From JAYWIG01 sp043789035 (GTDB lineage Bacteria > Pseudomonadota > Gammaproteobacteria > Burkholderiales > Burkholderiaceae_E), in assembly GCA_043789035.1 (NCBI GenBank), contig JAYWIG010000243.1:1-9656 (forward strand): DNA of 9,656 nt, read 5' to 3'. Under the pieces are notes generated by a model. It was given only the letters and a program-made list of their open reading frames with translations, was not told the DNA's origin and made no database searches. Positions within the stretch are counted from its first letter, which is position 1, and every line of letters begins with the position of its first letter. A program made the translations under genes and the position numbers. This document shows, piece after piece, positions 1 to 6,209 of this stretch.

Positions 1-803
1 AAACTCTCTTCACGAATCAAACTTCGAATTTGTTGCACCATCGCTATAAACTCAGGGGCTGCCATCATTTCAGGCGTGCGCGGCCTTGGCAAAGGTACGG
101 TAAGCTCCGCCTTAATGCGGCCAGGTCTTGCTGTCATCACATAGATGCGGTCTGATAGAAAAATAGCTTCATCAATATCATGAGTGATAAACAAAACCGA
201 TAGCCGCAAACGTTGCCACATATTGGTGAGTATTTCCTGCATTACCAATCTTGTTTGTGAATCGAGCGCGCCAAAGGGTTCGTCCATAAGCAAGACCTGC
301 GGGCTAGTGGCCAGCGCCCGCACAATACCAACTCGTTGCTTCATACCACCAGAGAGTTGTTCCGGGTAGTGATTCTCGAAAGCGAGCAGGCCAGCAAGGC
401 CTAGCAACGTGCGAGCACGGGTTTGGCAGTCTCCAGCCGAATAGCCGTGCATCTTCAAGCCAAACTCAACGTTTTTTCGCACACTCAGCCACGGAAAAAG
501 CGAATATTGTTGGAACACCATACCGCGGTCAGGTCCTGGCCCAAGTATTGGTTTGCCATCCAAAAGTATTTGTCCGCCGCTGGGTGCAATAAAACCTGCA
601 ACTGCATTGAGAATGGTTGATTTACCGCAGCCTGAAGGGCCGATTAGCGATACAAACTCTCCCGGCTGAATGTCAATGTCTACCTTATCAACCGCCTGCA
701 CCAAGGCCTTCGTTGTCTGAAATGTCATGCTTAGATTTTGGATGTGTATGTAGCCCTTCATCGCAGCGGTGGAATCATTCTGAAAATTTAGAGAGGTCTC
801 CAT
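1..803 (-). CDS. NitT/TauT-family ABC transporter ATP-binding protein (C-terminus beyond left edge)
   Basis: Cytoplasmic ATPase that would drive the permease encoded just upstream. I translated it from the ATG at 803; it stays open for 267 codons to the edge of the window, so only the last few residues should be missing. Visible motifs, in order: Walker A GPSGCGKST at residues 55-63, Q-loop at about Q98-Q99, signature LSGGM at 150-154, Walker B VLLMDEP at about 170-176, D-loop ALD at 179-181 and switch His208 in FITHDIDEA. The order and the RPGRI segment are typical of SsuB, TauB and NrtD-type subunits. The permease stop codon lies 9 nt upstream, and the ribosome site TAAGGAG overlaps that stop, so the two genes are translationally linked. 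The family is certain; whether the substrate is a sulfonate, nitrate or something else cannot be told from this subunit. Confidence 0.95.
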   Translation of the reverse strand, partial: METSLNFQNDSTAAMKGYIHIQNLSMTFQTTKALVQAVDKVDIDIQPGEFVSLIGPSGCGKSTILNAVAGFIAPSGGQILLDGKPILGPGPDRGMVFQQYSLFPWLSVRKNVEFGLKMHGYSAGDCQTRARTLLGLAGLLAFENHYPEQLSGGMKQRVGIVRALATSPQVLLMDEPFGALDSQTRLVMQEILTNMWQRLRLSVLFITHDIDEAIFLSDRIYVMTARPGRIKAELTVPLPRPRTPEMMAAPEFIAMVQQIRSLIREES

Positions 804-812
804 CACCGCTCC

Positions 813-1679
813 TTACTTGCCGATGTGAGAAAGCTGTAACCAAGGCATGGCAACCTTTGATACCGCTCGAATGGCGCCACTACACAGTAGGCCCAATATG
901 CCAATCGTAATCATGCCAAGGGCAATCTCTGCATAGGAAATCAACGAGTAGGCTTCCCAGGTAAAGTAGCCAATGCCAAACTGGCCCGAAATCATTTCAG
1001 CAGCGATGAGCGAAACCCACGCCACGCCCATACCAACTGCAAGGCCGGTAAAAATATGCGGCAATGCTCCAGGCAAAACAACATTCCAAAGCAGGTTGAC
1101 TTCTTTCGCGCCGAGCGAGCGCGCTGCACGCAGCAAAATAGGATCGAGGTTTTCGACCCCATGTACAGTGTTTAAGAGAATCGGAAAGAAGGCACCTAAA
1201 AACGTAATGAAGACGATGCTTACTTCGTTGGTTGGCCAAAGCATTATCGACATTGGCACCCAGGCAATCGCGGGAATGGGGCGAAAAACTTCTAGTGCAG
1301 GCAACATTAAGTTGCGAACAGTTTTATATCGTCCGATAAGCACACCGAAGAACACACCAAGCACAATTGCAATTGAAAAACCCGCGAGAATTCTCCGCAG
1401 ACTAATGCCAACACCGGTTAAAAATTTTGTTGACTGGTTGACTTCAATAATCTTGTCGAACACTGCGCCAGGTGACGGAATATTAATGAAACGAACGTAA
1501 AAATCGAGTTTATATTTTGTCGCCAAATGCCAGAGTAAAAGAACCGCTCCGATTGAACAAACACCTAATGAAAATTCGATAAGTTTGCTTTTGGCAATCC
1601 ATGTTTTTTTTCTCGGCGCGATAGTCTGCACAGGTTGCGGCGGCAGATTGAGGTGTGGGCTAAGGTCTGCAAGATTCAT
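813..1679 (-). CDS. NitT/TauT-family ABC transporter permease
   Basis: Inner-membrane permease of the importer, 288 residues from the ATG at 1679. A membrane segment at about 35-53 is followed by several hydrophobic helices across about 88-270. RPIPAIAWVP at 133-142 and the cytoplasmic EAA loop (RSLGAKEVNLLWNVVLPGALP, about 187-207) are hallmarks of the TauC/SsuC/NrtB group; the EAA loop docks on the ATPase. The frame stays open upstream to 1778, but that longer start would run about 95 nt into the binding-protein gene. The ATG at 1679 is 4 nt after that gene's stop and is preceded by AGGAAAG (1687-1693), so I prefer it. Length and topology are normal for the family. It lies between the binding-protein and ATPase genes in one tight operon. 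Confidence 0.94.
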   Translation of the reverse strand: MNLADLSPHLNLPPQPVQTIAPRKKTWIAKSKLIEFSLGVCSIGAVLLLWHLATKYKLDFYVRFINIPSPGAVFDKIIEVNQSTKFLTGVGISLRRILAGFSIAIVLGVFFGVLIGRYKTVRNLMLPALEVFRPIPAIAWVPMSIMLWPTNEVSIVFITFLGAFFPILLNTVHGVENLDPILLRAARSLGAKEVNLLWNVVLPGALPHIFTGLAVGMGVAWVSLIAAEMISGQFGIGYFTWEAYSLISYAEIALGMITIGILGLLCSGAIRAVSKVAMPWLQLSHIGK

Positions 1680-1683
1680 GACG

Positions 1684-3153
1684 TTACTTTCCTGCCATTG
1701 CCACTCGGCTCGATAGGCCAACTGCCTCAACATAGCTTGCCATCTTGGCACCGGTTTGAGCCGCATGAGCTTCGGCATCTTTTTTCAGTAAGAAGGGAAC
1801 AACAGTTGTTTTACCGGCGCTAGCGACCACTGTGTAAAAGGCTTTGTCAGCGAAGACTTTAATGCCGAGCTCTTTATCAAACACATAGGCCACAGTAACT
1901 TTCTTACCTTCGCCTTCATACTGTTTGATGCCTGCTAGTAGGCAGCTTGGTGAGCTCATAGGCACTATCTCGCCAGTGGCTAGCCAGATCTCGCCGGCTT
2001 CCTTTGGCCGTGTAACACTCACCTTGCAAATCGGATCAAGACCTGCGATATCGTAATTAGCTAACGTTTGTTTCTGCGCTTCATAGTCTTGGCCTCGCTC
2101 CTTAAACGCTTGGCGAACATAGCTTTCGTTCACCCAAGCATTTAGATCGAACTCTTTTACCCGACCTAGTTTGTTCAGCACAGTAAACGCCGATCTAATT
2201 GTGTCTAGCCATCTTGGCTTAATACTTGGGTCAAGCGTATGGATTCCACCCGGACCAAGAAAAACATAGGCAACTTCTTTCTCTATCTTGGTCCATTCTT
2301 CGATTTTTTGTGAAGCTAATTTTGGATCTTTTCTGACCCAATCATTGGCTTCCATTAAAGCCTTAATGTAAGCCACAACCGCTTCAGGATATTTATCGGC
2401 AAAGTCTTTTCTAACCACCACACCGTGAAATGTAGGCTCTTTGGTTTGTGCGCCATCGAAGATTTTTCGAGCAAAACCACGATACGGAAGAAGTTCTGCA
2501 AATGGCACAAAATTGCCGTGCCCATCAATTTTTTTCTCCTGTAAATTGGTGGTTCCCACCTCCGGCGTTTGGCTCACCAAATTCCAATAATTCTCTGGCC
2601 AACCACGATCTTGCATCGCTTTGAGCATCATGCCATGTGCGGCTGAGCCAAACGGCACTGAAACATTCTTTCCTTTCAAATCGGCTAGCTCAAAGAAGGG
2701 GCTGTCCTTGTGAACAACAACCCCGTTGCCTGCTCCAAATGCGTTGTAGGCAATGATGGCAACCAGCTGAGTTTCGTTGCCTTTATTGGTCTGCCCAGTC
2801 GCGCCATTGACCAGAAGAGGGAAGTCACCCATCATCCCTATCTGTAGTTTGTTGGCCATCATGCCATTGGTCACTGGTGGGCCCGAGGTGAAGTTTTGCC
2901 AATCGAGTTTCCATTCCACGTTGGCGTATTTACCCGTTCTAGGGAGATGCTTTTCGATAAGCTTGAGCTCTTTTAAAACAATGCCGCCCGTGACCGTATT
3001 GGTGGTGGTGTTTTGAGTGCCTATGCCAATCGTGACAACTTGTTTACTTTGCGATTGCGCTGTTAATGGGAACAGCGTGGCACAAGTCAGTGCGACAGCC
3101 GAGATCAGTTGTAGAGCACTGTGAAGCTTCGTGGTGCGAGACAGATTAATCAT
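1684..3153 (-). CDS. Periplasmic ABC substrate-binding protein with fused C-terminal NosL-like domain
   Basis: 489 residues from the ATG at 3153. Residues 1 to about 35 form a Sec signal peptide: basic start, hydrophobic core at about 13-30, probable cleavage near TAQSQS. Residues of about 38-365 form a NitT/TauT-type binding domain (VTIGIGTQN, GMMGDFPLLVNG, KDSPFFELADLKGKNVSVPFGSA in pieces from 40 to 171, then KYPEAVVAYIKALMEAN at about 254-270). Proteins of this type usually end near here. This one continues for about 120 residues in a segment resembling NosL: DPICKVSV at 373-380, a second cysteine in SPSCLLAGIKQY at 401-412, then VTVAYVFD, ADKAFYTVVAS and a closing KKDAEAHAAQTGAKM at 457-471. 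NosL proteins are copper-binding accessory factors. The canonical CGM metal motif is altered here to CKV, so metal binding is uncertain. First gene of the transporter half of the locus. Confidence 0.9.
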   Translation of the reverse strand: MINLSRTTKLHSALQLISAVALTCATLFPLTAQSQSKQVVTIGIGTQNTTTNTVTGGIVLKELKLIEKHLPRTGKYANVEWKLDWQNFTSGPPVTNGMMANKLQIGMMGDFPLLVNGATGQTNKGNETQLVAIIAYNAFGAGNGVVVHKDSPFFELADLKGKNVSVPFGSAAHGMMLKAMQDRGWPENYWNLVSQTPEVGTTNLQEKKIDGHGNFVPFAELLPYRGFARKIFDGAQTKEPTFHGVVVRKDFADKYPEAVVAYIKALMEANDWVRKDPKLASQKIEEWTKIEKEVAYVFLGPGGIHTLDPSIKPRWLDTIRSAFTVLNKLGRVKEFDLNAWVNESYVRQAFKERGQDYEAQKQTLANYDIAGLDPICKVSVTRPKEAGEIWLATGEIVPMSSPSCLLAGIKQYEGEGKKVTVAYVFDKELGIKVFADKAFYTVVASAGKTTVVPFLLKKDAEAHAAQTGAKMASYVEAVGLSSRVAMAGK

Positions 3154-3159
3154 AGTCAT

Positions 3160-3164
3160 CTCCT
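3160..3164 (-). promoter_or_regulatory. Ribosome binding site that sets the substrate-binding protein start
   Basis: AGGAG on the minus strand directly abuts an upstream in-frame ATG at 3159, leaving no spacing, but lies 6 nt from the next in-frame ATG at 3153. The start is therefore 3153, and the protein begins MINLSRTT. Confidence 0.8.
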
Positions 3165-3188
3165 GCGGTTAAACGTGGATAAAAACTC

Positions 3189-3198
3189 GTCTATAGAC
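3189..3198. promoter_or_regulatory. Candidate GntR/HutC-type operator upstream of the substrate-binding protein gene
   Basis: GTCTATAGAC is a perfect 10-bp palindrome. It fits the GT-N-TA-N-AC style of HutC-subfamily operators and shares the pattern GTNTNNANAC with the palindrome at the start of the GntR gene in this window (7022-7031). It spans the transcription start predicted from the sigma-54-like element at 3205-3220, a position suited to repression. Binding is inferred, not shown. Confidence 0.5.
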
Positions 3199-3204
3199 TC
3201 TCTA

Positions 3205-3220
3205 TGCAATTTCAATACCA
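3205..3220 (-). promoter_or_regulatory. Sigma-54-like -24/-12 promoter for the ABC transporter operon
   Basis: Minus strand reads TGGTATT-GAAA-TTGCA. The -12 box TTGCA is exact, and the GG-to-GC spacing is exact. The -24 box keeps TGG and the A but has T for C at two positions and T for G at the last, so it is weaker than the consensus TGGCACG. The predicted start is near 3194, giving a leader of about 40 nt to the ATG at 3153. It sits in the 90-nt gap between the HEAT gene and the binding-protein gene. Confidence 0.5.
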
Positions 3221-3226
3221 GCTTCG

Positions 3227-3243
3227 ATATTGAGTTTCAATAT
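3227..3243. repeat. Inverted repeat just after the HEAT-protein stop codon
   Basis: Perfect 7-bp arms ATATTGA / TCAATAT around a 3-nt loop, ending 1 nt from the stop codon of the HEAT gene. It is AT-rich with no following T-run, so it is a poor terminator. It could be a protein-binding site upstream of the promoter at 3205-3220, or a weak 3' hairpin. The 8-mer TTTCAATA (plus strand) occurs at 3235-3242 and again at 3210-3217. Confidence 0.35.
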
Positions 3244-3244
3244 T

Positions 3245-4195
3245 TCAGGAAGGGTGCAACTGCATTCGGGTAAGCGCTAGCTTGCTTAGCTTGCGCACAT
3301 CGGGGTCAGGATCATGCATGGCTCGTTCTAACGGCGTAATCGCGCGGGTATCGCCTATTTCACCCAGTGCTATGACGACCTCTTTGCGTAAGTTGCTCAC
3401 TTCATGATTCAAGCCCTCGATGAGCGCAGGAACAGCATCTTTCGCTTTGAGCTTACCCAAACTTCGGGCAGCTTTCACCCTAACCTGCCAATAGTTATCA
3501 GCCAAGGCCTTGGTTAGTTCTGCGATGCCTAAGGTTGAGCCCAATTTAGCAAGTGTAGTTGCGGCTTCTTCTCTTACTTGCCAAGCACTATCGCCCAGTG
3601 CACGAGTGAGGGCCGGAAGTACGCTGACTTCGGTGGTTTCGCTTGCATAACCTAGCGCGCCGACTGCGACACGGCGAACTTCAGCATCGGTATCAAAGGC
3701 TGCAATGCGGGTGAGTGGCCCAATCGCTTGGGAATTTTTCAAGTATCCTAAAACTCCGACGCTCGCTTTACGTACTTTAGACTCATCGTGCACCAACCCA
3801 GCGAGTGCTGGTTGTAACGCTTGCGGAGCCCTGAGTGCCCGCACCGCATTCAAAGCAGCACATCGAACAAAACTATCCTGTTCGTCTAAGAATGGCAGCA
3901 GGTATTGCGCCGATGCGCTTTCCTTCAGCTCAGCTAAGCTTTGGGCAGCAGCCTCACGAACTACTTGCTCCGAATCTTTGAGCATTGGCACGAGAGTTTG
4001 CAATACCTCGGGCGACTCGAAGCCTTCCAGAGCCTTGCAAGCTTCTAAGCGTACTTGAACATCTGTATCACTTAGTGCGTTCACTAAAAGAGGGGCAATG
4101 TCGTCCTCTTCGTCGGTGTACGGCAAGTCGATAACGGCAACTCGTCTGACCCCAGCGTCTGGGTGTTCAAGGCGAGCGTGAATACCTGCATTCAT
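3245..4195 (-). CDS. HEAT-repeat (PBS-lyase-like repeat) protein
   Basis: 316 residues, almost entirely an alpha-solenoid of about ten HEAT repeats of about 31 residues. Each repeat carries a D-x-x-VR-x-x-A core: DAGVRRVAV near the start, then DVQVRLEACKAL, QVVREAAAQSL, SFVRCAALNAV, SKVRKASVGVL, AEVRRVAVGAL, WQVREEAATTL, WQVRVKAARSL, NLRKEVVIAL and PDVRKLSKLAL at the end. There is no signal peptide, no membrane segment and no catalytic domain, so it is a soluble binding or scaffold protein. The ATG at 4195 follows AAAGGA (4202-4207) by 6 nt. An in-frame GTG at 4210 would overlap the ferredoxin stop and lie inside this ribosome site, so it is less likely. Relatives of this repeat class assist cofactor attachment in phycobiliproteins. 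By position it may help assemble, or link, the flavoprotein-ferredoxin pair; that is inference. Confidence 0.9.
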   Translation of the reverse strand: MNAGIHARLEHPDAGVRRVAVIDLPYTDEEDDIAPLLVNALSDTDVQVRLEACKALEGFESPEVLQTLVPMLKDSEQVVREAAAQSLAELKESASAQYLLPFLDEQDSFVRCAALNAVRALRAPQALQPALAGLVHDESKVRKASVGVLGYLKNSQAIGPLTRIAAFDTDAEVRRVAVGALGYASETTEVSVLPALTRALGDSAWQVREEAATTLAKLGSTLGIAELTKALADNYWQVRVKAARSLGKLKAKDAVPALIEGLNHEVSNLRKEVVIALGEIGDTRAITPLERAMHDPDPDVRKLSKLALTRMQLHPS

Positions 4196-4201
4196 AAAAA
4201 T

Positions 4202-4207
4202 TCCTTT
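4202..4207 (-). promoter_or_regulatory. Ribosome binding site that sets the HEAT-protein start
   Basis: AAAGGA on the minus strand lies 6 nt before the ATG at 4195. It overlaps the stop codon of the ferredoxin gene (4207-4209), which favours translational coupling and argues against the in-frame GTG at 4210. Confidence 0.75.
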
Positions 4208-4440
4208 CACCTAAGCAGGTAGGGAATGTTGACCGTGACGGCCCCAGTTGGGCAATCCTTTTCGCAGGGCAGGCAATACCAACATTCATCGAACTTCATA
4301 AATGCCTTGCCTTTGCTTAAATCGATGGCTAGCACATCAAGCGGGCAAACATCAACGCAGACAGTGCAGCCTTTTTCAGCGATGCATTTATCATCATCGA
4401 CGACCACAGGTGCTTGGGTGCGGGTAAGGGCGATAGTCAT
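4207..4440 (-). CDS. AprB-like 2x[4Fe-4S] ferredoxin
   Basis: Small cytoplasmic electron carrier of 77 residues with eight cysteines in two cluster-binding sets. Set one is C19, C25, C28 and C32 followed by Pro33; set two is C53, C56, C59 and C63 followed by Pro64. The stretch DECWYCLPCEKDCPTGAVTV closely parallels the second-cluster segment of AprB, the beta subunit of adenylylsulfate reductase, including the tryptophan (W54) beside the cluster that lies on the electron path in AprB. It lacks the roughly 70-residue C-terminal part of true AprB that wraps around AprA, so it corresponds to the ferredoxin core only. ATG at 4440 is preceded by AAGGAG with 6 nt spacing. Its gene starts 23 nt after the AprA-like gene, which supports the two acting as a complex. 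The electron partner beyond it is unknown. Confidence 0.92.
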   Translation of the reverse strand: MTIALTRTQAPVVVDDDKCIAEKGCTVCVDVCPLDVLAIDLSKGKAFMKFDECWYCLPCEKDCPTGAVTVNIPYLLR

Positions 4441-4463
4441 AGAAGCTCCTTCTTAGAATATAG

Positions 4464-6200
4464 TTATGCGGCTTCGGCAGTTTTGGAAACACGCAGCCTT
4501 TGATAAGCCGACTTTTCTTGATCGCTCAATTCCACAACATACGGTTCCACTTCACGCTTCCTAAATACAGCTTGGCCAGCCTCATCGCAGCGCACGTTGC
4601 TATGACAGAACCAGTTCTCCTCGTCTTTTTCTGGATAATCCACACGCAAGTGGTACAAGCCCCACCGACTCTCGGTTCGGAACAAAGAAGCACGGGTAGC
4701 TAGTTCGGCGCAATCGCGAATCGTGTGGGCTTCCATGGCCCGCATTAATTCATGCGGATCGTTGGCCACCATGGCATCAAGATCTTCCCGAATCTCATCG
4801 AAGCGCTGCAAGCCAATTTCCATCTTTCGAGTAACTTTTGGTGGCTGCAGATAATCGTTTACTAAGCGACGGGTTTTGTACTCCACTTGGAATGGTGTTA
4901 AGCCTTCGGTGCGTGAAAGCGGTGCCGCGACCCGAGCCTTTTCAACCTTAATCTGATCTTGATTTAGGATGGGTTGTGGAGTTCGTTGAACATATTCAGC
5001 AGCGTTCTCACCGCAGAACTTACCGTATACGAAGGCACCTAGCATGTAGTTGTGCGGGATGCTTGCACAATCACCAGCGGCATAAAGACCAGGAATTGAG
5101 CACTCGCCCTTTTCGTTTGTCCAAATTCCCGAGGCGCTATGGCCACTGCAAAAGCCGATCTCAGAGATATGCATCTCAATCATGCTCTTGCGGTAGTCAA
5201 CACCGCGGCGCTCGTGAAAGCGACCACGGCTTGGCCGCTCGTTGCTGTGCAAAATATGCTCGATCTCGGCAATGGTTTCTTCTGCTAAATGATTGAGCTT
5301 GAGAAACACTGGCCCCTTGCCACCCTGAAGTTCGTTATAGAACTCCATCATCATTTGCCCACTCCAATAATCGCACTCGATAAAGCGCTCACCTTTATTG
5401 TTCGAGGTATAGCCACCAAATGGGCCAGTGACGTAAGCGCAGGCCGGGCCGTTGTAATCTTTAATGAGGGGGTTAATTTGGAAGCATTCCAAGTTAGTCA
5501 GTTCTGCTCCTGCGTGATAGGCCATCACATGACCTTCACCGCAGTTGGTAGGGTTTTCATATGTGCCAAACAAATAGCCTGAACTTGGTAAGCCTAAACG
5601 ACCGGCAGCACCGGTGCATAACACTACTGCCTTGGCTTTAATGACATAAAACTCAGCAGTGCGGCAATCGAAACCCATGACCCCCGCAATGCTGCCATCT
5701 GGTCCAGTGAGTAACCGTGTAGCAACAACGCGATTGGTAATTTCGACTCTGGCTTTCTTTAATTGTCTATAGAGCACCTTCTTCATGTGGTGACCTTCAG
5801 GCATCGGCAAGACGTATGAACCGATGTGATGAACTTTGCGCACCGAATAGTCGCCAGTTTCGTCCTTTTCAAACTTCACACCCCAGCGATCAAGCTCTTC
5901 AATCATGGAAAAGCTATTGCTGGCGTAGGCGTAAATGCCTTTTTGATCGACAATGCCGTCGTTCGCAACCGTGATTTCTTTAGTGTATTGTTCAGGCGTG
6001 GCATGACCTGGTACCACGGCGTTATTCAAGCCGTCCATACCCATCGAAATGGCGCCGCTTCGCTTCACGTGGGCTTTGTCTAACACCAGCACACGCAGTT
6101 TGGGGTTCTTTTCTTTGGCCTTGACTGCCGCCATCGGCCCGCCTGTGCCCCCGCCAACAACAACAATATCGTACTCAAGTTCGATGGTATTCATCTGCAT
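4464..6200 (-). CDS. AprA-like FAD-dependent oxidoreductase (fumarate reductase / adenylylsulfate reductase flavoprotein family)
   Basis: Cytoplasmic flavoprotein of 578 residues. The N-terminal FAD fold has VVVGGGTGG at 13-21 and the acidic end of the second strand at D41. KRSGAISMGMDGLNN at 46-60 matches the AprA segment around its active-site asparagine. TGAAGR at 196-201 and AAGDCASIPHNYMLGAF at 374-390 complete the FAD site; His383 falls where AprA has its conserved PHKF histidine, unlike the RLGGNSL pattern of succinate dehydrogenase. AELTNLECFQINPLIKDYNGP (232-252, written here with the flanking motif) also follows AprA. Residues of about 430-520 form the C-terminal helical domain, with SRWGLYHLRVDYP at 511-523. 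It is shorter than AprA (about 620-660). Three ATGs lie close together (6203, 6200, 6194); AAGGA at 6207-6211 is 3, 6 and 12 nt from them, favouring 6200. No sat, aprM, qmo or dsr gene accompanies it, so sulfur respiration is not indicated. Confidence 0.9.
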   Translation of the reverse strand: MQMNTIELEYDIVVVGGGTGGPMAAVKAKEKNPKLRVLVLDKAHVKRSGAISMGMDGLNNAVVPGHATPEQYTKEITVANDGIVDQKGIYAYASNSFSMIEELDRWGVKFEKDETGDYSVRKVHHIGSYVLPMPEGHHMKKVLYRQLKKARVEITNRVVATRLLTGPDGSIAGVMGFDCRTAEFYVIKAKAVVLCTGAAGRLGLPSSGYLFGTYENPTNCGEGHVMAYHAGAELTNLECFQINPLIKDYNGPACAYVTGPFGGYTSNNKGERFIECDYWSGQMMMEFYNELQGGKGPVFLKLNHLAEETIAEIEHILHSNERPSRGRFHERRGVDYRKSMIEMHISEIGFCSGHSASGIWTNEKGECSIPGLYAAGDCASIPHNYMLGAFVYGKFCGENAAEYVQRTPQPILNQDQIKVEKARVAAPLSRTEGLTPFQVEYKTRRLVNDYLQPPKVTRKMEIGLQRFDEIREDLDAMVANDPHELMRAMEAHTIRDCAELATRASLFRTESRWGLYHLRVDYPEKDEENWFCHSNVRCDEAGQAVFRKREVEPYVVELSDQEKSAYQRLRVSKTAEAA

Positions 6201-6209
6201 CATTCGTCC

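Noticed and set aside
973..1500. Plus-strand open frame of 175 codons opposite the permease
   Set aside because: It lies wholly antisense to a well-supported permease gene and shows no recognisable protein features.
1680..1778. Longer permease start at 1778 adding 33 residues
   Set aside because: It would lie entirely over the C-terminal coding sequence of the binding protein; the ATG at 1679 is correctly spaced after that gene with its own ribosome site.
3075..3100. Lipoprotein signal in the binding protein (LTC in the signal core)
   Set aside because: The residue before the cysteine is Thr, not Gly/Ala/Ser, and the hydrophobic core continues beyond it; an ordinary Sec signal fits better.
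3154..3159. ATG at 3159 as start of the substrate-binding protein
   Set aside because: The AGGAG site directly abuts it with no spacing; the ATG at 3153 has 6 nt spacing.
4464..6200. Succinate dehydrogenase or fumarate reductase catalytic subunit
   Set aside because: The SdhA-type RLGGNSL segment is replaced by an AprA-like PHN...GAF pattern, no SdhB/C/D genes follow, and the neighbouring ferredoxin is AprB-like.
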